Translations under genes and position numbers: made by a program | DNA from: Acidobacteriota bacterium | GTDB lineage: Bacteria > Acidobacteriota > UBA6911 > RPQK01 | NCBI GenBank assembly: GCA_003819755.1 | Contig: RPQK01000079.1 | Location: 1-15,913 of the forward strand | Reading direction: 5' to 3' | DNA: 15,913 bases | Notes under the pieces: generated by a model | What the model was told of the DNA's origin: nothing | The model's database searches: none | Seen by the model: the letters and a program-made list of their open reading frames with translations, nothing else | Part shown: positions 1 through 6,957 of the stretch, piece after piece | How positions within the stretch are numbered: the stretch's first letter is position 1 | Layout: each line of letters begins with the position of its first letter

Positions 1-4
1 CGGG

Positions 5-39
5 TTGCGTTTTGACGCAAACGCGCGCTCCGAAAGCGC
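5..39. repeat. Two small hairpins at the left edge
   Basis: Two short inverted repeats lie next to each other. TTGCGT at 5-10 pairs with ACGCAA at 15-20 across a 4-base loop. GCGCT at 25-29 pairs with AGCGC at 35-39 across CCGAA. No coding sequence is visible in 1-60. They could be the 3' end or terminator region of a gene beyond the window, but no T-run follows, so this is only a structural note. Confidence 0.35.
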
Positions 40-60
40 TTCGAAACTAAGGCGGCTGCA

Positions 61-210
61 CGAATCAGCGGCGGTTGAGTGGCGCGTTGTTTGCGCTGTA
101 TCGAAACCCCGCGGCCCCGAAGGACCATCGAAGAGGTACGACTAGGTCCTTCAGGGCCGCGGGGTTTCGATACAGCGCAAACAACGCGCCACTCAACCGC
201 CGCTGATTCG
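61..210. repeat. Long near-perfect inverted repeat (66-bp arms)
   Basis: The arm at 61-126 is the reverse complement of 145-210 with one mismatch, separated by an 18-base loop at 127-144. With a one-base bulge the pairing continues outward, so that 47-60 matches about 211-224 (CTAAGGCGGCTGCA against CTAAGCCGGCTGCA). The whole element is therefore about 178 bp. The stem is GC-rich and reads GGGGTTTCGATACAGCGCAA in the right arm. No transposase or coding capacity is visible; the one open frame across it is a by-product of the symmetry. It resembles a MITE-like or other non-autonomous palindromic repeat upstream of the hydrolase gene. As RNA it would form a very stable hairpin and could insulate transcription. 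Confidence 0.85.
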
Positions 211-287
211 TTGCAGCCGGCTTAGTGAACCGGATCGACCACCTTGAAGCGTCTGTCCGACAAAACATTAAGTGACGCCTGCTTCCA

Positions 288-311
288 TCCTGTAAATCCT
301 GTAAAGCCTGT
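288..311 (+). repeat. Short tandem repeat TCCTGTAAA
   Basis: Two exact copies of the 9-mer TCCTGTAAA (288-296 and 297-305) are followed by a degenerate third (GCCTGT). This motif type recurs in intergenic regions of several environmental phyla. It ends about 15 bases before the hydrolase start codon and so occupies its leader. A degenerate copy in the same orientation (GTAAATCCCGTTAAATCCT) lies just past the hydrolase stop at about 1228-1246. Confidence 0.6.
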
Positions 312-325
312 GCAAAAAAAGTAGA

Positions 326-1204
326 ATGACCCGCATGTTGAGGACTTGTTTCAGGACGACGTCACACCTTGTCGGCGCGCTCGCCGGGTTGCTCGTTGTT
401 GCGTCTCTGTTTTCGGCAGAAGCGCTTCAGGCCGAGGAGCCGGTGCTCGCGCAGATCCGTGACCACAAACAGGGCGTGGCGCTCTGGTGGACCGGGCATA
501 ACGGCTGGCTGATCAAGGCCCAGAGCGCGCTGATCGGGACCGATCTGGTCCTTGCGGACCCCGAGCGGATGAGCAATCCGCCCCCGGTCTCCGCCGACGA
601 GATCGCCCCGCTACTCGACGTGGCGATCGTGACCCACGGACATGGTGATCACTTTAACGGCCCGACTTCCCGGATACTGGTCGGAAAATCCCGCTGCGTG
701 TTCCTGGTGCCGGCGAGTTGCCTGGATGAAGCGAAGAAGTTCGGGATACCGGCGGAGCGAACCTTCATCGCGCGGCCGGGTGAGTCCGTCGAGGTCCGAG
801 GTATTAAGATCGACGTCTTGCGTGCGCTTCACGGACACACTCAAGGGATGGTCTACCACGAGGCCAACCTGGAGGATTGCGGGTACCTGCTCCATCTGGA
901 TGGCAAGACGGTGCTGCAGCCCGGCGACTCGGTGCTCCTGGAAGACCACCTGCTGCTTGGAAACGTTGATGTCCTGATCTTCTCCCCAACCGAACACAAC
1001 TGGTGGATTGATGGTTCCGTGACCGCTATCCGAAGCTTGAGGCCGGACCTGATCCTGCCCCAGCATCGCGACACGTACCCGGTCAATGAGCAGAACCGGT
1101 ACTGGACGAATGGTTACTCTTTTGAGGTCAAGGCGCGGTTACCGAAAGAACTGCAGGAGCGCTACCGCGTGGTGAAGATGGGCGAGCGCGTGCTGGTGCC
1201 GTGA
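326..1204 (+). CDS. Exported UlaG-like metallo-beta-lactamase-fold hydrolase
   Basis: A 292-residue protein. Residues 1-37 look like a Sec signal peptide: basic start, hydrophobic stretch LVGALAGLLVVASLF, small residues near ALQAEE. The mature part shows the MBL-fold metal site: THGHGDH at 103-109 (H104, H106, D108, H109), LHGH at 168-171, PGD at 199-201 and PQH at 245-247. The opening strand (GHNGWLIKAQSALIGTDLVL) and the length fit the UlaG / Lactamase_B_2 type of hydrolase. The metal ligands all appear present, so it is probably a catalytically active di-metal hydrolase in the periplasm or outside the cell. Its substrate cannot be read from the sequence; lactone or phosphodiester hydrolysis is typical of relatives. 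The start at 326 has only a weak A-rich upstream region, and ATG at 335 is an alternative. It is convergent with the broken protease gene downstream. Confidence 0.85.
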   Translation: MTRMLRTCFRTTSHLVGALAGLLVVASLFSAEALQAEEPVLAQIRDHKQGVALWWTGHNGWLIKAQSALIGTDLVLADPERMSNPPPVSADEIAPLLDVAIVTHGHGDHFNGPTSRILVGKSRCVFLVPASCLDEAKKFGIPAERTFIARPGESVEVRGIKIDVLRALHGHTQGMVYHEANLEDCGYLLHLDGKTVLQPGDSVLLEDHLLLGNVDVLIFSPTEHNWWIDGSVTAIRSLRPDLILPQHRDTYPVNEQNRYWTNGYSFEVKARLPKELQERYRVVKMGERVLVP

Positions 1205-1226
1205 GGCCTTCCGGTCCGCGCTTTGG

Positions 1227-1246
1227 CGTAAATCCCGTTAAATCCT
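1227..1246 (+). repeat. Degenerate TCCTGTAAA-type repeat copy
   Basis: CGTAAATCCCGTTAAATCCT lies 23 bases after the hydrolase stop. It matches the tandem repeat at 288-311 with a few substitutions and in the same orientation. The repeat therefore brackets the hydrolase gene, and the sequence from here leftward has replaced the 3' end of the protease gene. It could be an old duplication or recombination scar. Confidence 0.4.
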
Positions 1247-1287
1247 CTCTGCACGAACTGCCTGGTTGCGGCCGGCTCGGTTCTCTT

Positions 1288-4200
1288 GACTCCTGTTGCC
1301 TTCCCGCTTCCGGTTGGCGTGGCCCAGTCCACTTCGACCTGAAACCGGTCGTTATTCAGAAGGATCGCGCCCGCCTCGGGGGTCGCGGTTGCCTGCCCGG
1401 TTTCAATTCCGCTCGATCCTCGGCGGAGTTGTTCGACGGGTTAGCATCGTCCGGGCCGCTCACTGTCGCCGTATTTACCACAGAACCTACGAGGCCCGGC
1501 TGGACGCTGACGTTCAGGTCGATGTCGTAAAAACAGCGGGGGCATAGCCGCACATTCCACGTGCAAGTCACCGTCTGTCCCTGGTTGCTGCAGGTGAAGG
1601 TTGAAGACGTGGCCGAGACGAAGGTGATACCCGGCGGAAGCTGATCGACGACGGTTATGGTTCCGCTGCTGGTCACTGTCCCTTGATTGCCCACCCGTAG
1701 CCGGTAAGTCGCCGGCTCTCCAGCCCGGAATTCCCCGACTCGGGACTTGGTAATCGAAAAGTCGACGGCTTCGGCCATTCCGTAAAGGCTCACTGCTGTT
1801 TTCGAACGCAACGGATTACTGGATGGAATGCGAAGCACCGCGAGCTCCCCTGCGCCCGAGGTGCTGGAAAGAGCCTGAGGAGCAAAAGACAATCCTATAC
1901 TGCACGTGTGAGACGCAGCGAGCACCTGTCCCGAGCAGCCGTCCTGAGTGATCGCAAATGCCGACCCATTCCGACCACCTAACGAGCTCTGACCGAGCGA
2001 TATGCTCGTCGCCGAAGCGTTGCGGAAGGTGATCGTTCGGTCGGCTCTGCTTCCCAAGGGGACCTGTCCGAACGGTAGGATCGCGCCGCAGTCGGTCTGC
2101 AGCCCGGATAGGCTGACCCGCAGTAATACCGCCGCCCCAGGCCCACTTCCAGTCTTTTCGATCAGTTCGATTTTGATGCCCCGATATGGGTCGATAAAGT
2201 CGTGACCGCCGGCAATATCGGCAAATCCGCCGTCAAGCAAGTCCTGCGCGCCGGCCGAGACTGGGGATTCACTTGTCACCGCCCCGTGATCCGGCCATCC
2301 AGCGGCATGGTCCTCGATTCGTCGCCGAAATGCACCCGGGCCGGCGAGCCAGGGAGCTCCGACGACCCGGGCACCAACGAAAGCCCCGCTTGATAGTTGA
2401 GAAAGTCCGAAATTGACGCCCGCCGTCTCCTGGCCGGCGACGACGAGCAGGGATTTGGCCTGAGCGTGATCAGCCGCGTTGTCGTAGTATTCAGCCTTGT
2501 AACCGAGCTGACTGTGAATCCCGGCAAAACCAGTGCCGGGCAAGACCCCCCTGACCGTGTAGTATCCCAAGGAATCCGTTCGGAGAGGTTAAGTAGCGCC
2601 AGCTCGAATCATAGATGTCAACGTAGATGCCTGCAATCCCCTGGCCGTCCGAGTCTCGTATGACTCTACCGGAAACCGTTCCACCCAGGCCCAGGCTGAA
2701 ATTGATGTTGCTGGTCTGAGCCCCCAGGGCCACGGTGACAAGCGTCGCGGTAGCGCTTGCTGGGGAGTTGTCAAAATACTCGTCGACCAGGTCCCCGTCG
2801 TGGAAGGTGCCGACGTAGTATAAACCGCCCGGCAGGCCGCGCACGGTGTATTGCCCGGTCACATCCGTGGTTGCGCTCTCATAGAACTGAGAATTGGCGG
2901 CCGACACCTCGATATTCGGGACTCCCTGACCGTCGGAGTCCCTTACGACTCTCCCCGAAACCGATCCTCCGATGGTCAGCTGGAAGTTGACGGTGGTATC
3001 CATCCCCGCAGTCACGCCGACGGGCGTCGCCGAGTTAAGCGATAAGGCGTTGTCGTAGTATTCGTCGATGTATCCTTGATTGTTAGTGACCCGCAGATAC
3101 ACGTTTCCCTCTGGCACATTTGCTACTGAGTACCAGCCCGCCCGGTTCGAACCGGAGGCGGCGACCCAGTAACCGGCCGAGTCGTAGACGTTGACGACCA
3201 CATCGGAGATACCCGTGCCATCCGCGTCGCGAGTGATTCGTCCCGAAACAGAGGCCCCGAGGTTGAGCTTGAAGTCGATGCTTGATGTCACCGTCCCGGA
3301 CGTCACTGTCGCCGGCGTTGCCGTACTCAGGTCTCTGGCATCCTGGTAGAACTCATCGACGTAGCCTAAGGTGTTGCTGGTTCCCACATAGGCGGTCCCC
3401 GGCCGAATTCCAGCCAGCAGATAGTCACCGGTTATGTCAGTCGATGTCAAACCCAAGGGGTTCCAGGCCGAGTCATAACACCGGACTGACACGCCCGGGA
3501 TTCCGGAGCCCTCGGAGTTCGTCACCCTTCCCTTGATAGCACCGGGTAGTTCGAGACTCGTAAAACGGACCGAATGCGGCGAATTGTCGGTACAATCAAA
3601 AAAAGAATCCGAGAACAGGCGTATCTGCACCGCGTCGCTGGTTGCGAAGGCCCCGGCCGGTTTTCGGTAATCGATCCAATATCCAACCGGGTTTCCGGAG
3701 CCATTCACCCCCACAGGGATGGTGAGTGCCTTTACCCCACCCGAAGGTTGTTCCAGCTGCTCCAGCACATAGTCTCCGGAGCTCGTCACATTCATGACAT
3801 TCGTTTCGGACAGCCATCGAGCCTGCGCCTTCCGGACAGACGAGAAGTGCAGGAAGGAGGACGACGTCCCCATCGTGTCTGCGCCATCTCCGTATTCGTT
3901 CCACGCGCCGAACGGGTGACTTGGGTCAAGGATGTTCTCACCCAAACCCGCGAGCGAGGAGGCATGCCCGAAACCGAGATTGTGACCAAACTCATGCGCG
4001 ACGGTTGAGCTCACTGCGCAGTCGCCGTCAATCCAGGCGACCGATGCGGTCCATTCGCCCTCCAGCGGGGTCTGAATAGTCCAAGTTCCCACGCTACCTA
4101 GTCCACACAGTCCTCCGAGCGGGAGGTGGGGAAAGACGAGAATCAGTCGTGAATAGTCGTGCAGATTGACCGATGGACCCAGAATCTTTAGAGCTTCCTC

Positions 4201-4857
4201 CAGGAGCTTGTCGCTGTTGACGGAACAGCCGCCCCCAATCTCGGTATAACTGATTCCCATCGTCTTCCAGTCGAGGACATCGACATCCAGCCAGAGCTTC
4301 CCGTAGGAGTTTTCCCTCAAGAACCGGTCTGTAGAGTCGGGATTCAGGACGACCCGGTTTTGAATCTCACCGGTCGTGAACGGTTGAACAGTCAGATCAC
4401 GGAAGTTCAGCAGGGCGACGAGCGTCGGTTGAGACCCGGTCGTAACGTTCGCCTGCGCCGCAGGGTAAAAAGAGCGCGGAAGCGAGTCGAGAATTGACAT
4501 CTGGCTCACACGCAGGTCGTTTCCCACGCGGACTCCCGAAACCCTGATCCGCGCGTTCGGGCGTGGCAACTGGCCCGGCGTCTCCATCATCTCAAGGCGC
4601 ACGCGCTTCGTTTCGGTCTGTAAGAAGTACTCCAGACGATGACGCCAATGGCCGGCATCGTCCCGCTCGTCGACCGCCAAGACCTGGACCTCGCCCTCAA
4701 GACTCGTCTCGGCAGGGACCTGTCCGAAACCTGTTTCAATCCCGAGTGGCCAAGCGGCAAGTGCCAGCCACAGGAAAGCGAACACGTTCGCCAACGGCCG
4801 AGAAAAAGCTGATTGTGGCGAGAATCGAACGGAATGCCTCTTACGCAATCTGGACAT
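1288..4857 (-). pseudogene. Secreted metzincin protease with CarboxypepD repeats, frameshifted
   Basis: The reading frame starts at 4857 with a signal peptide (hydrophobic FAFLWLALAAWPLG, residues 26-39). A zinc site HEFGHNLGFGH follows at 288-298, with a probable Met-turn DTMG at 327-330. This is a metzincin, most like the M11/gametolysin type. Four CarboxypepD-type beta-sandwich repeats of about 95 residues begin near 438, 536, 632 and 727. The fourth is cut by a one-base frameshift near 2578-2583: YLTSP in one frame continues as TDSLGYYTVRG in another. The second frame holds an ASH-like (choice-of-anchor) domain and a DUF11 domain ending near 1415. A second one-base shift near 1395-1412 leads into LLNNDRFQVEVDWATPTGSG, the start of a C-terminal domain that stops matching at about 1288. 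The upstream leader is AAAAGGGGGGGAAG, a strong ribosome site. If both shifts are sequencing errors, only the truncated C-terminus remains as damage. Confidence 0.8.
2260..3560 (-). repeat. Four tandem coding repeats (CarboxypepD_reg-like)
   Basis: Within the protease reading frame four units of about 285 bases encode the same pattern: SGR(V/I) then RDSDGQG, a variable strand, TD..G.Y.VRG, then DEYYDN or a close variant, and a final NF.L..GG. This is the carboxypeptidase regulatory-like / Cna-B type sandwich. Units 2-4 are closest in the RD.DG.GI segment. Such repeats usually act as extracellular stalks. The fourth copy contains the frameshift near 2580, and its alignment with the other three is what shows that the frame is broken. 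Confidence 0.7.
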
Positions 4858-4871
4858 CTTCCCCCCCTTTT
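4858..4871 (-). promoter_or_regulatory. G-rich ribosome binding site of the protease gene
   Basis: On the minus strand the ATG at 4857 is preceded by AAAAGGGGGGGAAG, an unusually long purine/G-run that includes a Shine-Dalgarno core. The remnant gene at 5169 has the nearly identical leader AAAGGGGGGT directly before its ATG. This supports both start choices and a common origin for the two genes. Confidence 0.6.
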
Positions 4872-4878
4872 CTTGTCA

Positions 4879-4934
4879 GTAAGCGCGGCGCTCTCAAGAC
4901 CGCTTCTCCTGCGGCTTTTTGAGAGAGCGCTTAC
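4879..4934. repeat. Nested hairpin between protease gene and its paralogue remnant
   Basis: The outer arms GTAAGCGC (4879-4886) and GCGCTTAC (4927-4934) extend inward through CTCTCAA at 4891-4897 pairing with TTGAGAG, with a three-base bulge. An inner stem pairs CCGC (4900-4903) with GCGG (4911-4914). Read on the minus strand it lies after the remnant's stop and before the protease start. It could end transcription of the remnant, although the outer arms are not followed by a T-run, or it could be another palindromic repeat. Confidence 0.55.
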
Positions 4935-4950
4935 CCCGAAGAAGAACATC

Positions 4951-5169
4951 CTAGAACGCTTGCAGATCGTAGACGCTGCTTTGCACTCCTTGCTTCCCCT
5001 CGTACAGTTTCTGGCGCCACTGGCCGGTCACCTTGTCGAACTCGTCAACCGCCAATGCCTGGAGGTCACCCTCAAGAACCCGCTCGGAGCCGAGCAAGGC
5101 TAGGAAAAGTACCAGAAGGCGTCGGACTGCAATCACCACGGGTCCGCATGAAGTGACTCGCGTGTGCAT
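4951..5169 (-). pseudogene. N-terminal remnant of a protease paralogue
   Basis: The frame encodes 72 residues starting MHTRV, with a hydrophobic signal-like stretch (VIAVRRLLVLFLALLGSE), followed by LEGDLQALAVDEFD and a conserved-looking W. The protease next door has LEGEVQVLAVDERD and then WRHRL at the same distance from its signal peptide; ten of the fourteen residues in this core match. The DNA of the two segments is also visibly similar. The frame stops immediately afterwards, before any propeptide body or catalytic domain. It is best read as the surviving 5' end of a tandem duplicate. The ATG at 5169 is chosen because AAAGGGGGGT precedes it, as in the intact-start paralogue. A longer open frame starting within the palindrome at 5316 is an artefact of that repeat. 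Confidence 0.65.
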
Positions 5170-5288
5170 ACCCCCCTTTGAGTCGTCACTTGTAGCATCT
5201 GCCGGGCCAGTGGTCAAGCCATTGGCCCGGCGAGATTTAGCCGAATGGACTGCCTCGTCCTTGGCTGACTGGTCGATCGTTTCTCGGG

Positions 5289-5382
5289 CCTTAACCACGA
5301 AACACACGAAACACACGAAAAGAAAAACCCGTAAGCTGGCGTCTGATCCTTTTCGTGTGTTTCGTGTGTTTCGTGGTTAAGG
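5289..5382. repeat. CACGAAACACACGAAAC-type palindrome, copy 1
   Basis: Perfect 34-base arms at 5289-5322 and 5349-5382 are separated by a 26-base spacer. Each arm reads TTAACCACGAAACACACGAA and continues with a further ACACACGAAA unit, that is, repeats of ACACACGAA. The same palindrome recurs at 8237-8313 with a different spacer. Such elements are scattered in many environmental bacterial genomes and carry no gene. Read in one frame the arm gives the peptide MCFVCFVVK, which appears at the start of several false open frames here. Confidence 0.85.
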
Positions 5383-5384
5383 CG

Positions 5385-5651
5385 CAGCAGCGCGACCCAG
5401 TCAATTCGAAAGCGCGAGTCGATCTGCGAAGAAGATGGGCACAAGTTTCTCCACACGACATACGAGACTCCCGAGCGGTCTTCGAGTCACCCGACGACTA
5501 CGAACGGCTGTTCGCCCTCGTTGCCGACTATCACTACGTTGTCCCCGATGACCGTATCCCGTATGTCCTGGACGTGTGCCAGGAATTGAGCGAGAGGTTC
5601 GAGGGATCAGTAGTCAATAGTAGCCGGTGGCCAATAGTCAGTGGTCAGTAG
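5385..5651 (+). pseudogene. Unrecognised gene fragment between two repeats
   Basis: An open stretch with protein-like composition runs from the edge of the palindrome to about 5604. It contains RVDLRRRWAQVSPHDIRDSR and PDDYERLFALVADYHYVVPD, ending near LDVCQELSERFE. I do not recognise the family. No start codon with a ribosome site is visible: the frame only opens inside the palindrome. The last 15 residues and the stop at 5649 come from the low-complexity repeat that follows. It is therefore probably the 3' part of a gene whose 5' end was lost at the palindrome. It points the same way as the downstream dehydrogenase remnant, so it may have belonged to the same operon. A small genuine gene with a non-ATG start is possible but less likely. 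Confidence 0.4.
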
Positions 5652-5685
5652 TAGCAAATCAATAGTCAGGTAATCAATAATCAGG
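5606..5685 (+). repeat. Degenerate short tandem repeat (AATAGTCAG-type)
   Basis: The stretch repeats variants of CAATAGTCAG, GTGGTCAGTAG and CAATAATCAGG several times. It is AT-richer than its surroundings and contains the stop codon of the preceding fragment. It separates that fragment from the dehydrogenase remnant starting at 5698. No coding or regulatory role is apparent; it looks like a slippage-derived intergenic repeat. Confidence 0.55.
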
Positions 5686-5697
5686 ATCGAACTGAAG

Positions 5698-5957
5698 ATG
5701 CAGCCCATTCACTTTTATTTTCCCTGGAAGCTCGAGTTCGGCTGTGGCGTGATTCGCGAGTGTGCGAACGACCTTGCCACGGCCGATTGGCGCGCCGTTG
5801 CGGGCTCCCGGTGAGACTTTGCGAGGCAGGCATCCCGCGGGACGCGATCGAGCGCATGGCGGCTGCCGCGATGAAAGTGACGAGGCTCCTGAAGAACAAC
5901 CCGCGGGAACTGAGCCTCGCCGACGCGGAGTCGATCTACACGGAGGCGTATGAGTAA
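5698..5957 (+). pseudogene. Iron-containing alcohol dehydrogenase with large internal deletion
   Basis: Two pieces of one gene are visible. From ATG 5698 the frame gives MQPIHFYFPWKLEFGCGVIR, the typical first strand and loop of Fe-ADH family enzymes, and it stops at 5812. From about 5799, in another frame, GLPVRLCEAGIPRDAIERMA leads to MKVTRLLKNNPRELSLADAE and the stop at 5955. This is the usual C-terminal end of the same family, including the LLKNNPRE motif. Family members are about 380-400 residues long; only about 85 are represented. The NAD-binding site and the metal-binding histidines are missing, so the product cannot be active. The join lies near 5795-5802. The stop overlaps the next gene's ATG by 8 bases, which shows that the intact ancestor was translationally coupled to the pdxA-like gene in one operon. 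Confidence 0.75.
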
Positions 5958-6957
5958 AAGTCTTTTGATAGGTCTGACGATGGGAGACCCGGCTGGGATC
6001 GGTCCGGAGCTCTGCCTTCGCGTCCTGAAAGATCCGCAGATCCTGGATGTTTGCACTCCTGTCGTCTTCGGTGATGCGGGAGTTTTGGAGCGGGTCGCGC
6101 GAGTCCTCGGATGGCCGGTGGCCGAGCGCGTCGTCGCCCTGAAGCAGTGGGAGGCCGGGCCTGTGCCGGACGGCGGGCCGGGTGTCGTGGACTGTTCGAT
6201 GCTGGACGCGGCGACCGTAGAAAAAGGCCGTGTGCAGCCGGCGTGTGGCCGGGCGGCGTATGGGTACATCGAAGCCGCAATTCGCTCGGCGCTATCCGGG
6301 AAGATTGCCGCAGTGGTGACAGCGCCGATTAACAAGGAGGCACTGAAGGCGGGAGGCATCAACTACCCGGGGCATACCGAAATCTTTCAGGCGCTGAGTC
6401 ATTCGGGCGGCGTCTGTATGATGCTGACGTCGGACGAGATCACGGTTAGCATGGTGACGACCCACATCGGACTTATGGAGGTCGGCGAGCATCTTAGTCC
6501 GGAGCGGGTCGCAGAAGTTGTCCGTTTGACTGCTGAGGCGTTGCGACAGATGCTGGGGCGGCCTCCCCGGCTGGCGGTCTGCGGGTTGAATCCGCATGCA
6601 GGGGAGCACGGGCTGTTCGGCCGGCGGGAGGAGGAGGAGCTGATAACACCCGGAATCGAGCAGGCGAAAGCTGGTGGGATCGATGTCCGAGGCCCGTTTC
6701 CGCCCGACGCCATATTTGTCCCCGTCTGTCGGGAGCGTTACGACGCGGTGATCTGCATGTACCATGACCAGGGTCATATCCCGTTTAAAATGCTGGCCTT
6801 CGATAAGGGCGTGAATATCACGCTCGGCAGTAACGTCATTCGGACGTCGGTCGACCACGGCACCGCCTTCGACATTGCCTGGACGGGAAAGGCCGACCCG
6901 AAGAGCCTGATTCAGGCCGTGTTCTGGGCAGTGCGACTGGCGGAGGGTGGGCGGTGA
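5950..6957 (+). CDS. pdxA: PdxA/PdxA2-type 4-phospho-hydroxyacid dehydrogenase
   Basis: A 335-residue protein with all PdxA hallmarks: MGDPAGIGPE at 11-20, TAPINK at 124-129, PGHTE around H142, TTHIGL with H172, GLNPHAGE with H216, YHDQG with H272, and NITLGSNVIRTSVDHGTAFD near the end. H172, H216 and H272 match the three metal-binding histidines of E. coli PdxA in spacing. The family oxidises and decarboxylates 4-phospho-hydroxy acids using NAD. Canonical PdxA makes a vitamin B6 precursor. The PdxA2 branch converts D-threonate- or D-erythronate-4-phosphate to dihydroxyacetone phosphate. The four-carbon acid sugar kinase directly downstream favours the PdxA2 catabolic role. The ATG overlaps the stop of the dehydrogenase remnant, and its own TGA overlaps the kinase GTG, so translation is coupled on both sides. 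It acts in the cytoplasm as a homodimer in known relatives. Confidence 0.9.
   Translation: MSKSLLIGLTMGDPAGIGPELCLRVLKDPQILDVCTPVVFGDAGVLERVARVLGWPVAERVVALKQWEAGPVPDGGPGVVDCSMLDAATVEKGRVQPACGRAAYGYIEAAIRSALSGKIAAVVTAPINKEALKAGGINYPGHTEIFQALSHSGGVCMMLTSDEITVSMVTTHIGLMEVGEHLSPERVAEVVRLTAEALRQMLGRPPRLAVCGLNPHAGEHGLFGRREEEELITPGIEQAKAGGIDVRGPFPPDAIFVPVCRERYDAVICMYHDQGHIPFKMLAFDKGVNITLGSNVIRTSVDHGTAFDIAWTGKADPKSLIQAVFWAVRLAEGGR
6942..6957 (+). promoter_or_regulatory. Shine-Dalgarno and GTGA overlap deciding the kinase start
   Basis: GGAGGG at 6942-6947 lies six bases before GTG at 6954. That GTG overlaps the pdxA-like stop TGA at 6955-6957 as GTGA. This is a textbook translational-coupling junction and argues that the ancestral kinase start was here. 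Recognisable kinase sequence begins only at ATG 7062, because a palindromic element lies between the two. Confidence 0.6.

Noticed and set aside
65..268. 67-codon open frame on the minus strand
   Set aside because: It lies almost wholly in the long inverted repeat; its openness follows from the palindrome and it has no ribosome site or family resemblance.
2276..2527. Possible further frameshift in the protease after the repeats (alternative frame with PGSSELPGSPARVHFGDESR)
   Set aside because: The alternative frame looks somewhat more protein-like here, but no homology anchors it and the main frame is open throughout, so I did not call a third frameshift.
3574..4008. 144-codon plus-strand open frame
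   Set aside because: It lies opposite the protease catalytic domain, where the minus strand carries HEFGHNLGFGH; it has no ribosome site or recognised motif.
5170..5316. Upstream extension of the paralogue remnant starting MCFVCFVVK
   Set aside because: The peptide MCFVCFVVK is simply the palindrome arm read in one frame; the same start appears at 5355 and 8287. The real leader starts at ATG 5169 behind a G-run ribosome site.
5289..5382. Possible CRISPR repeat or tandem array
   Set aside because: The ACACACGAA units have no unique spacers of regular length, and the structure is a single inverted repeat. No cas genes are visible.
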